From the NCBI RefSeq assembly GCF_026341515.1, contig NZ_JAPEOK010000001.1, positions 7,068,001 through 7,132,000 on the forward strand: a stretch of DNA of 64,000 nt, in the 5' to 3' direction. Position 1 is the first letter of the stretch. Each line of letters starts with the position of its first letter. The notes below the pieces were generated by a model. The model did not search any database and was not told the DNA's origin. It saw nothing but the letters and a program-made list of their open reading frames with translations. This DNA is from Streptomyces sp. NBC_00878 (GTDB taxonomy: Bacteria > Actinomycetota > Actinomycetes > Streptomycetales > Streptomycetaceae). Positions 56,022 to 63,213 of the stretch are shown here, piece by piece. Position numbers and translations under genes: made by a program.

Positions 56022-56306
56022 GTGGACAAGAAGAACGCCCTGCGCGCCGGCGCCCTGGCTGCCGGTACGACGCTGATGATGCTGCTGATGTCGTCTCCCG
56101 CGCTCGCGGTGACGCCCGACGACGGCGACGACCCCGGCCCGGGCCTGAGCGTCATCGAGACGCTGGGGCTCTATGTCGTGGCGCCGATCGGGCTGTTCCT
56201 GCTCATCGCCGGTCTGGTCTGGGTCCTCGACGGTTCGACGGACCGTCAGCCGAAGGCGAAGGCCAAGGGCAAGGTCACGACGAAGGCCGCCGCGAAGGCG
56301 TCCTGA
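56022..56306 (+). CDS. Small membrane protein
   Basis: 94 residues from GTG 56022. A signal-peptide-like N-terminus (ALAAGTTLMMLLMSSPALAV) is followed by an acidic outer segment (DDGDDPGPG), one span (LGLYVVAPIGLFLLIAGLVWVL) and a Lys/Ala-rich cytoplasmic tail (KAKAKGKVTTKAAAKA). No ribosome binding site is obvious; it lies 20 bases after malQ. Short proteins of this layout are conserved in Streptomyces. Function unknown. Confidence 0.75.
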   Translation: MDKKNALRAGALAAGTTLMMLLMSSPALAVTPDDGDDPGPGLSVIETLGLYVVAPIGLFLLIAGLVWVLDGSTDRQPKAKAKGKVTTKAAAKAS

Positions 56307-56370
56307 CCTCGGCCCGCTCCGGCCACTGAAGGCCGTTGAAGGTCACTGAAGGTCGAGGAAGGTTTCTGTT

Positions 56371-56434
56371 TCGAGGGCACCGTCCTCGCGTACCTACGGC
56401 AGTCGTCGTACGTGCACGAGGACGGTGCCCTCGA
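56371..56434. terminator. 18-bp perfect stem between convergent genes
   Basis: TCGAGGGCACCGTCCTCG (56371-56388) pairs perfectly with 56417-56434. The 28-base loop contains a further CGTAC/GTACG pairing. It separates the small membrane protein gene from the convergent tetR-like gene. Confidence 0.8.
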
Positions 56435-56478
56435 CGCGTTCCCGGCCGGTCCGGGCACTGCGTTCGCCGGATGCGGCT

Positions 56479-57153
56479 TCAGTGGGACGGGCCCGGATGC
56501 GGGGCGCTCATATAGCGCTGGATGGTCGGCGCCAGCCAGGCCACGATCTCCTCGGGCCGCAGGTCCACGGCGGGCGGGAAGCGCAGGACGTACCGGGTCA
56601 GCGCCATGCCCAGCATCTGTGAGGCCACGAGGGCGGCGCGGGCCGGGGCCTGCTCGGGGTCGGGGCAGACGCGCAGGGCCACCGGCAGCAACTGCTCCTT
56701 GAAGATGCCCTGCATGCGCTCGGCCCCGGCGGTGTTGGTGACCCCGACCCGCAGCAACGCCGTGAGCACCTCGTTCTTCTCCCACAGCGCCACGAAGTGC
56801 TCGACGAAGATCCGGCCGACGTCCTCCCTCGGCACCTTCTCCGGCACCGGCAGCCGCAGATCGACGTCGATGGCCGCCGCGAAGAGACCCTCCTTGTTGC
56901 CGTAGTAGCGCATCACCATCGAGGGGTCGATCTTCGCGTCGCGGGCGATGGCGCGGATGGTCGCGCGCTCGTACCCGTCGGCGGCGAAGCGTTCGCGCGC
57001 GGCGCTGAGGATGGTGGCGCGGGTGGCGTCGGAGCGGCGGGCGGGCTGAGAGGGGTGGTCTGGCCGGGCCGGCCGGGCCGGCCGGGCCGGCTGGGCCGGC
57101 TGCGTGGACCGCGCGGGCTGCGTGGGCTGTGCGGGGGAGTCGATGTCGGTCAT
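56479..57153 (-). CDS. TetR-family regulator
   Basis: 224 residues. A disordered N-terminus of QPARPARPA-type repeats (about 1-38) precedes the HTH: ATILSAARERFAADGYERAT, IRAIARDAKIDPSMVMRYYG. The ligand domain is of the TetR_C family with VLTALLRVGVTNTAGAERM and LVASQMLGMALTRYVLRFPP. ATG 57153. It is divergent from the FAD monooxygenase gene across a repeat-filled 200-base gap, so it probably represses that gene and itself. Confidence 0.9.
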   Translation of the reverse strand: MTDIDSPAQPTQPARSTQPAQPARPARPARPDHPSQPARRSDATRATILSAARERFAADGYERATIRAIARDAKIDPSMVMRYYGNKEGLFAAAIDVDLRLPVPEKVPREDVGRIFVEHFVALWEKNEVLTALLRVGVTNTAGAERMQGIFKEQLLPVALRVCPDPEQAPARAALVASQMLGMALTRYVLRFPPAVDLRPEEIVAWLAPTIQRYMSAPHPGPSH

Positions 57154-57215
57154 GCCAACAAGCGTAGGCCAACAAGTGTTGACGGGCCATGGGGGTCACC
57201 CTATGGTTGCAAACA

Positions 57216-57299
57216 AGCGTTGGCCTACGGACGTTGGCCTACGGACGTTGGCCTACATGCGTTGACCTACAGGCGTTGGCCTACGAGTGTTGGCAACCG
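57216..57299 (+). promoter_or_regulatory. Array of six 14-bp repeats in the tetR/monooxygenase control region
   Basis: Six head-to-tail units: AGCGTTGGCCTACG, GACGTTGGCCTACG, GACGTTGGCCTACA, TGCGTTGACCTACA, GGCGTTGGCCTACG, AGTGTTGGCAACCG. Related words lie outside the array: GTAGGCCAACAAGTGTTG near 57164-57181 (inverted) and GGCCAACA near 57313. The array ends 58 bases before the monooxygenase ATG. It is probably an iterated binding site, most simply for the divergent TetR protein. Confidence 0.75.
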
Positions 57300-57357
57300 G
57301 GCAGCCAGGGTCGGCCAACAGCCCTCGCCCGACAATCGTTGGCACCAGGAGGCCGCA

Positions 57358-58959
57358 ATGAACGGCAAGACCGACCAGAACGGCACCCCCCGTACCGCCA
57401 CCACCGAGACCGTCACCACCACCCCCGCCGCTTTCCGCGACGTGATCGTCGTCGGCGCGGGTCCCACCGGGCTGCTGCTGGCGGGCGACCTCGCGACCGC
57501 CGGTATCCCCGTCACCCTCGTCGAGAAGCGCCCGCACCGGACCAGCAACCTCTCCCGCGCGTTCGCCCTGCACGCCCGCACACTGGAGCAGCTCGACGCC
57601 CGAGGTCTCGCCGACGAGCTGGAGAGCAAGGGCCAGACGCTCGACCGGCTCCGGCTCTTCACCCGGCTGACCATCGACCTGACCACCCTCCCCTCACGCT
57701 TCAAGCACCTGCTCGTGCTGCCGCAGTACGAGGTGGAGTGGGCGTTGGAGCGGCGGGCGGTGGAGGCCGGGGCGCGGTTCGCGTACGAGACCGAGGTGAC
57801 CGGGCTGGTCCAGGACGCGGACGGGGCGACCCTCCAGGTGCGCGTGGCCAACGGGGCGGAGGGGGCTGACGGGGCTCACGGGGCTGACGGGGGCGCGCGG
57901 GAGCTGAGGGCCGCGTACGTCGTCGGGACGGACGGGATGCGCAGTGCCGTACGGGAGGCGGTGGGGCTGCCCTTCCCCGGGCGCTCGGCGATCCGGTCCG
58001 TCGTACTCGCCGACGTCCGGCTCGCCGAGGAGCCGGAGACGCTGCTGACGGTGAACGCGTTCGGGGACGCGTTCGCGTTCCTCGCGCCGTTCGGGGACGG
58101 CTACTACCGGGTGATCGGCTGGGACCGCCGACGCGACGTCCCCGATGACGCGCCCCTCGACCTCGAAGAGGTCAAGGAGATCACCCGGCTCGCCCTCGGC
58201 CGTGACTTCGGTATGCACGACGCCCGCTGGATGTCGCGCTTCCACAGTGATGAGCGACAGGCGCCGGCGTACCGTGTCGGCCGTGTGTTCCTTGCCGGGG
58301 ACGCCGCGCACGTCCACACCCCGGCCGGCGGCCAGGGCATGAACACCGGCCTCCAGGACGCAGCGAACCTGGGCTGGAAGCTGGCGGCGACACTCAACGG
58401 CCATGCTTCCGCCGACCTGTTGGACACGTATCAGTCCGAACGCCACCCCGTCGGAAAGTCCGTCCTCCGCAGCAGCGGCGGGCTCGTCCGGCTCGCGATG
58501 GCCAAGCGGCCCTGGACGCTCGCGGCCCGTGCCCTGCTCGCCACGTTCATGAACCACGCCCGCCCGGCCCGCACCCGCATGGTCGGCCAGATCACCGGCA
58601 TCGGCTACGCCTACCCGGCCCCACGCGGCGCCCACCCCCTGGTCGGCAAGCGCGTCCCGGACGTGCCCCTCCGGGACGGCCGCCTGTACGAGGCTCTGCG
58701 CGGCGGCAGGTTCGTACTGGTCACCCCGGCCGACGCACCCGTGGACCCCGCCACAGGCACGGGCGCCGACACAGGCACCGCCGCTGCCGCTGCCGCTGGC
58801 GCCGGCGCCCGCAAGGACCGCCTCACCGTGGCGAGTTGGGCGAGCGACCGCCGTACGACCCTCCTGGTCCGACCGGACGGATACGCGGCCTGGGCGGCGG
58901 AGGAGCCGAGCGCCGAGGAGATCGAAGCGGCACTGACGGCGGCGACCGGGCAGGGCTGA
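57358..58959 (+). CDS. FAD-dependent aromatic-type monooxygenase
   Basis: 533 residues of the PHBH/TetX/polyketide hydroxylase group. FAD-binding GxGxxG: VIVVGAGPTGLLLAGDLA. The second FAD motif is VFLAGDAAHVHTPAGGQGMN with the conserved GD. The DG-type motif AYVVGTDGMRSAVR sits between. A C-terminal thioredoxin-like domain (from about 420) lacks a CxxC pair, as usual in this group, and contains a low-complexity insert (GTGADTGTAAAAAAGAG). ATG 57358 has CAGGAGG upstream. It probably hydroxylates an aromatic xenobiotic or antibiotic under control of the divergent TetR protein. No biosynthetic cluster is nearby. Confidence 0.9.
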   Translation: MNGKTDQNGTPRTATTETVTTTPAAFRDVIVVGAGPTGLLLAGDLATAGIPVTLVEKRPHRTSNLSRAFALHARTLEQLDARGLADELESKGQTLDRLRLFTRLTIDLTTLPSRFKHLLVLPQYEVEWALERRAVEAGARFAYETEVTGLVQDADGATLQVRVANGAEGADGAHGADGGARELRAAYVVGTDGMRSAVREAVGLPFPGRSAIRSVVLADVRLAEEPETLLTVNAFGDAFAFLAPFGDGYYRVIGWDRRRDVPDDAPLDLEEVKEITRLALGRDFGMHDARWMSRFHSDERQAPAYRVGRVFLAGDAAHVHTPAGGQGMNTGLQDAANLGWKLAATLNGHASADLLDTYQSERHPVGKSVLRSSGGLVRLAMAKRPWTLAARALLATFMNHARPARTRMVGQITGIGYAYPAPRGAHPLVGKRVPDVPLRDGRLYEALRGGRFVLVTPADAPVDPATGTGADTGTAAAAAAGAGARKDRLTVASWASDRRTTLLVRPDGYAAWAAEEPSAEEIEAALTAATGQG

Positions 58960-58977
58960 ACCCCGCCTGGACGAACC

Positions 58978-59532
58978 CTAAGTACCTTGCTGGCGGCCTG
59001 GTTCGCCCGTGCCAGTCAGCAACTGTCGTAGCAGGTCGGCCAGTTGGCCGGCCTGTTGCTCGTCGAGGGCCATCAGTGCCTCCGTCTGGACGGCGAGACC
59101 GGCCCCGACCGCCTCGTCGACGAGGGTCAACCCCTTGTCCGTGAGCGTCACTTGGAGGGCCCGGCGGTCGTGGGGGTCGGGGGACCTGCGGAGCAGCCCG
59201 GCCCGTTCCAGCTTGTCGAGGCGGCCGGTCATGCCTCCCGTGGTGAGCATCAGCGTCGCCGAGAGCTGCCGGGGCGAGAGGGTGTACGGGGCGCCGGACC
59301 GGCGCAGGGTGGCGAGTACGTCGAACTCGCCGCGCGAGATGCCGAGGCCCGCGTACGTCTTCTCCATCCGGTCGCCCATCGCCCGCGAGAGCCGGAAGAC
59401 GCGTCCGAAGACCTCCATGGCGGCCGTGTCCAGGTCGGGCCGGACGGCGGCCCACTGGTCGATGATCGCGTCGACGGGGTCCCTGGAGGTCTTGGGTGCT
59501 TTGGGGGTCTTGGGGACCTTGGGTGTGCTCAT
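58978..59532 (-). CDS. MarR-family regulator
   Basis: 184 residues. A Lys/Pro/Thr-rich N-terminus (STPKVPKTPKAPKTSRDP) precedes the winged helix: ISRGEFDVLATLRRSG, LSPRQLSATLMLTTGGMTGR, LDKLERAGLLRRSPDPHDRR. The DPHDRR wing is diagnostic. It is divergent from an EamA transporter gene and shares a palindrome with it, so it likely represses that exporter. Confidence 0.93.
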   Translation of the reverse strand: MSTPKVPKTPKAPKTSRDPVDAIIDQWAAVRPDLDTAAMEVFGRVFRLSRAMGDRMEKTYAGLGISRGEFDVLATLRRSGAPYTLSPRQLSATLMLTTGGMTGRLDKLERAGLLRRSPDPHDRRALQVTLTDKGLTLVDEAVGAGLAVQTEALMALDEQQAGQLADLLRQLLTGTGEPGRQQGT

Positions 59533-59587
59533 GGGGCGAGTATCCGCACCCCATCACTTGGCCGCAAGAGAGTGACTTGACGATAAG

Positions 59588-59605
59588 TAGCTTAGGGCTA
59601 AGCTA
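59588..59605. promoter_or_regulatory. MarR operator palindrome
   Basis: TAGCTTAGGGCTAAGCTA: two perfect 8-bp arms around GG. It lies between marR and the divergent transporter gene. A TTGACG (59577-59582) could be a -35 element, with the palindrome covering the -10 region about 16 bases later. Confidence 0.8.
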
Positions 59606-59641
59606 ATCAATGCCAAGCCACCTTCTCCCATGGAGCCGGTC

Positions 59642-60607
59642 ATGAACCGCAGCACAGCCATCGCGCTCACTGCCCTGGCGCCCATCTCCTGGGGCAGCAC
59701 GTACGCCGTCACCACGGAGTTCCTGCCGGCGGACCGTCCCCTGTTCACGGGCCTGATGCGCGCCCTGCCCGCCGGACTCGTCCTGCTCGCCCTCGCGCGC
59801 ACGCTGCCGCGCGGCGTCTGGTGGTGGAAGGCGGCGGCCCTGGGCGCGCTGAACATCGGCGCCTTCTTCCCGCTCCTGTTCCTCTCCGCGTACCGGCTGC
59901 CGGGCGGTATGGCCGCGGTCGTCGGTTCCGTCGGCCCGCTCTTCGTCGTGGGCCTCGCGGCGGCCCTGCTGGGCGAACGCCCAACCCTGCGTACGCTCCT
60001 CACGGGCATCGCGGCGGCCCTCGGTGTGAGCCTGGTCGTACTGAAGGCGGCGGGCGCGCTGGACGCCGTGGGCGTGCTGGCGGCCCTCGCCGCGACCGCG
60101 TCGATGTCCGCGGGCACCGTGCTGACGAAGAGGTGGGGGCGTCCCGAGGGGGTGGGCCCGCTGGCCCTCACCGCCTGGCAGCTGACCGCGGGCGGGCTGC
60201 TGATCGCTCCCGTCGCACTGCTCGCGGAGGGCGCGCCGCCCGCGCTCGACGGCCGGGCGGTCGGCGGTTACCTCTACCTGGCGCTGGCCAACACGGCGAT
60301 CGCGTACTGGCTCTGGTTCCGCGGTATCGGCCGGCTCACCGCCACCCAGGTGACTTTCCTCGGCCCGCTCTCCCCGCTGACGGCGGCCGTCATCGGCTGG
60401 GCGGCCCTCGGCCAGGCACTGGGCCCGGTGCAACTGGCGGGCATGGCCCTGGCTTTCGGGGCGACGGTGTTCGGTCAGCTCGGGGTGCGTACGACGGCCC
60501 GGGTGGCAGCTTCGGAGCCCGCCTCCCCACAAGCGCTTGTCCCCCGGCCTTTCCCGGACGCCCGGCGGGAGGAAGCGCGTGAGTTGACGGCCCGCCGGCC
60601 TGGATGA
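59642..60607 (+). CDS. EamA/DMT-family transporter
   Basis: 321 residues, ten membrane spans in two EamA repeats: APISWGSTYAVTTEFLP and LFTGLMRALPAGLVLLAL in the first, TASMSAGTVLTKRW and LALANTAIAYWLWFRGI in the second. Drug/metabolite exporters of this type efflux amino acids, nucleosides or small toxic compounds. ATG 59642 has GGAGCC 7-8 bases before; ATG 59630 is in frame but lacks a site. Regulated in all likelihood by the divergent MarR protein. Confidence 0.92.
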   Translation: MNRSTAIALTALAPISWGSTYAVTTEFLPADRPLFTGLMRALPAGLVLLALARTLPRGVWWWKAAALGALNIGAFFPLLFLSAYRLPGGMAAVVGSVGPLFVVGLAAALLGERPTLRTLLTGIAAALGVSLVVLKAAGALDAVGVLAALAATASMSAGTVLTKRWGRPEGVGPLALTAWQLTAGGLLIAPVALLAEGAPPALDGRAVGGYLYLALANTAIAYWLWFRGIGRLTATQVTFLGPLSPLTAAVIGWAALGQALGPVQLAGMALAFGATVFGQLGVRTTARVAASEPASPQALVPRPFPDARREEARELTARRPG

Positions 60608-60771
60608 GGATTCCGCCAGAGCACGCCAGAGCACGCCAGGGGCCGCAAACCGCAGCCCCTGCTGCCGAGGCGCACACGTCCCGGGCCGGCCCGCCCGGCA
60701 GTGAGCTGCCGGGCGACTGCCGTTGTCGGAGCCGCCGGAGCCTCGCGCGCGGCCTCTGTCGCAACCGGCGG

Positions 60772-60984
60772 TCACGGCTTGGAGTCCGTGTCCTCGGCCG
60801 GGAAGAAGAGACCCTCGATCGGTTCGCCGAAAACGGCGGCGATCTTGAACGCGAGCGGCAGGCTCGGGTCATAACGGCCCGTTTCGATGGCGTAGACCGT
60901 TTGCCGGGACACGTCGAGGCGGTCGGCGAGGTCGACCTGGCTCCAACGGCGCACCGCCCGCAGTTCCCTGAGCCGGTTCTTCAT
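60772..60984 (-). CDS. Small XRE-type transcription factor
   Basis: 70 residues, nearly all HTH: LRELRAVRRWSQVDLADRLD, VSRQTVYAIETGRYDPSLPL, followed by FKIAAVFGEPIEGLFFP. Typical of the short YgzD/YozG-like regulators, which are commonly co-transcribed with a small integral membrane protein, as here. Its ATG overlaps the membrane-protein stop (ATGA). It probably binds the palindrome upstream of the pair. Confidence 0.9.
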   Translation of the reverse strand: MKNRLRELRAVRRWSQVDLADRLDVSRQTVYAIETGRYDPSLPLAFKIAAVFGEPIEGLFFPAEDTDSKP

Positions 60985-61400
60985 CGGGTTCGCGGGGTCT
61001 TGAACAGCAGGGCTGTGATCCAGGTCAGGATGGATCCGATGAAGCTGATCTGGACCAGCTGCCGCAGGTCGCCCACCCCGGCAGCCTGGAGAAGGCCGAC
61101 GGTGTAGATCGCCATGATCAGCACGCCGAACCCGATCGCCAGCGCCTCCAGCTGGCAACGACGCTGGTACTCGTCGGCGCGGCGCAGGCTCCTGATCACG
61201 GCCCGGACGATCAATAGCCCCGGGACGAGGTTCAGAAGTGACCAGAACAGTTTCCATGAACCCGCCGAACCGAAGAGGCCGAGCTCTGAGATCAAGCTGA
61301 GCAACCCGAGGGCGACGGCCGGCGGCAACCAGTCGAGGAACCACGCGCGAGCGCGGACCGTATCGCTTCGGCTCTGACGGTTCTCCGATGATTTCTCCAT
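60981..61400 (-). CDS. Small four-span membrane protein paired with XRE regulator
   Basis: 139 residues. Spans: WLPPAVALGLLSLISELGLF, WKLFWSLLNLVPGLLIVRAV, LEALAIGFGVLIMAIYTVGL, LVQISFIGSILTWITALLF. Basic cytoplasmic ends. ATG 61400 is chosen because the first span follows normally; an upstream in-frame ATG near 61430 would add METSFLYVCR. First gene of the two-gene unit with the XRE regulator. No enzymatic motif; role unknown. Confidence 0.8.
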   Translation of the reverse strand: MEKSSENRQSRSDTVRARAWFLDWLPPAVALGLLSLISELGLFGSAGSWKLFWSLLNLVPGLLIVRAVIRSLRRADEYQRRCQLEALAIGFGVLIMAIYTVGLLQAAGVGDLRQLVQISFIGSILTWITALLFKTPRTR

Positions 61401-61439
61401 GCGGCAAACGTAAAGGAAGCTTGTCTCCATGTAAATGGT

Positions 61440-61458
61440 CCTTGTCAAATAGACAAGG
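61440..61458 (-). promoter_or_regulatory. Operator of the XRE/membrane-protein unit
   Basis: CCTTGTCAAATAGACAAGG: perfect 7-bp arms around AAATA. On the minus strand it includes TTGACA, a perfect -35 hexamer, so the bound regulator would cover the promoter. A further GACAAG half site occurs near 61428-61433. Confidence 0.75.
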
Positions 61459-61817
61459 GCAGTTGACGCTCCTGTGAGCCGGCCCGCGCCAGGGGCGTGC
61501 GTCGCACGGCCGCAGCCGCGCCAGCAACTTGCATGAACTTCTACGTGGTGTTCGGGCATGACGTCAGTCGAGCGGCGGACTTCCCGCCGATTGGGCCGAT
61601 TGAGGCGAGGCCGCAGCGGTTGCACGTTCTCGTCGGAGCGAAAAGACACCCGGCATATTCGCAGGAGTTGATCTCCGTCCCGGTCGCCACAAGGGCCCCT
61701 TGACACTCTGACCCGGCACATCGAGCCTTGACGGGGCGTGCGCCCCCGGAGCATCGGCGTCGGTTTCGGATCACTCGTGGAAGCGGTCAACGTCCCGTAC
61801 CGAGGTGAGGAGTTGGC
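61459..61817. other. Intergenic region before the carboxypeptidase
   Basis: About 360 bases between the divergent XRE unit and the M14 gene. A small frame at 61533-61703 encodes a short protein of no recognised family without a ribosome binding site. I do not call it. Nothing else stands out. Confidence 0.5.
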
Positions 61818-63173
61818 GTGAGGGCAGAGGGCGTCGGCAGTCGGGGAAACCCGTATCCCACCGTCGACGAGCTGGCGCGCCGAGCGCGGGCGATGGTCGC
61901 GGAGCGGCCCGGCACCCTGCGCCTGCGCACCGTCGGAACCTCGCGCGCGGGCCGCCCCCTGTGGCTGCTCTCCGCAGGGCATGGAGAGCACCAGGTGCTC
62001 ACCGTGGCCGGCGCCCACGCCAACGAGCCGGTCGGCGGCGCCTCCACCCTCACCCTCGCCGAGGACTTCGTACGCGACCCGCGCGTCCTGGACGAACTCG
62101 GCTGCACCTGGCACTTCCTGCTCTGTCTCGACCCGGACGGCGCCACCCTCGGCGAGCGCCGCTTCGCCGAACACCAGGCCTCCGTGCCGACCCTCGACGG
62201 CTACTACCGCGGCTTCTACCGGCCCGCCTTCATCAGCCAGCCCGAGTTCCCGCCCGTGGCGGCGGACCCGCACACGGCGATGCCCGAGTCCCGCGCGCTG
62301 ACCCGGCTCATCGACGAACTGCGGCCCGTGGTCCAGTTCTCCCTGCACGGCGTCGAAGTAGGCGGATCGTTCCTGCAGTTGACCCGGCCCGTGCCGGGCG
62401 CGCCGCGCGCCTTCCGTTCCGTGGCGGCCGAGCTCGGCATCCCGCTGGAGTACCGGCCGTTCGACGGCATGGGCTGGTTCGTCGACAGCCCGGGCGTGCT
62501 GGTCCTGCCCGACGGCAGCCCCGCCGACGAACGCGACCCCTCCGGCTACACCTCCCAGGCGACCTGGATGTACGCGATGCGGCACGGGACGGTGTCCGCC
62601 GTCGTCGAGGCGCCGCTCTGGAGCGTCGCCGCCGTGAGCGACCCCAGCCCCGTCGCACGGCCGGAGCGCGAGATCTCCCGCGCCGCCGAGATCCTCCTCA
62701 GCCGCACCAAGCAACTGGAGGAGGTGCTCGGCGCGCTCGCCGACCGGCCGCCCGCCGACGAGGCCCGGCTGCCGTTCCACACCGCCGCGCGTGAACTCAT
62801 GGACATCGGCCCCGGCGTGGTGGACACCTGGAACACCCACGACGCCCACGGGCTCGGCGACGCCGAACTCGCCACCACCGTCGGCAACTCCGTCTCCCTC
62901 GGCATCGCCGCCCGCCGCATCCCCCTGCGCGCGGCCGCGATGATGCGCAGCGCCCTCGACGAACCGCCCGAGGCCCTCGACACCCTCGTACGCGACTGGA
63001 GTCGGGAACTGGAGACCACCTTCGCCGCGCGCTGGGTGCCGGTGCACCGGCAGACCGCGCTGCACATCCGCACGATGCTGCATCTGGTCCGGCAACTGCT
63101 CGACCGCCCGGACGGGCCGGGCGGTCGAGGCGGTCCAGGCGGGCCGGGCGATCGGCCGCGGTACCAGCACTGA
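61818..63173 (+). CDS. M14-family zinc carboxypeptidase
   Basis: 451 residues. Zinc ligands: H67 and E70 in GAHANEPVGG and H177 in FSLHGVEVGG. The likely catalytic glutamate is E264 in AVVEAPLWS. No signal peptide is visible, so it is probably cytoplasmic, unlike digestive carboxypeptidases. A C-terminal helical region of about 150 residues ends in a GGRGGPGGPG tail. GTG 61818 has AGGAG upstream. It probably removes residues from peptides or peptidoglycan fragments; substrate unknown. Confidence 0.88.
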   Translation: MRAEGVGSRGNPYPTVDELARRARAMVAERPGTLRLRTVGTSRAGRPLWLLSAGHGEHQVLTVAGAHANEPVGGASTLTLAEDFVRDPRVLDELGCTWHFLLCLDPDGATLGERRFAEHQASVPTLDGYYRGFYRPAFISQPEFPPVAADPHTAMPESRALTRLIDELRPVVQFSLHGVEVGGSFLQLTRPVPGAPRAFRSVAAELGIPLEYRPFDGMGWFVDSPGVLVLPDGSPADERDPSGYTSQATWMYAMRHGTVSAVVEAPLWSVAAVSDPSPVARPEREISRAAEILLSRTKQLEEVLGALADRPPADEARLPFHTAARELMDIGPGVVDTWNTHDAHGLGDAELATTVGNSVSLGIAARRIPLRAAAMMRSALDEPPEALDTLVRDWSRELETTFAARWVPVHRQTALHIRTMLHLVRQLLDRPDGPGGRGGPGGPGDRPRYQH

Positions 63174-63213
63174 CGGTACTGACGGTGGCGCACTGGCTGA
63201 GGGCCTGGTGTGG

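Noticed and set aside
57216..57299. CRISPR array
   Set aside because: Units are 14 bp without spacers and no cas genes are present; the position fits an operator array.
57358..58959. Monooxygenase as part of an antibiotic biosynthetic cluster
   Set aside because: No polyketide, peptide or terpene genes are in reach; TetR control alone suggests detoxification.
60981..63170. Long minus-strand frame running through the carboxypeptidase gene into the membrane-protein gene
   Set aside because: Only the last 139 codons show membrane-protein character and a usable start; the rest is antisense to a clear M14 gene.
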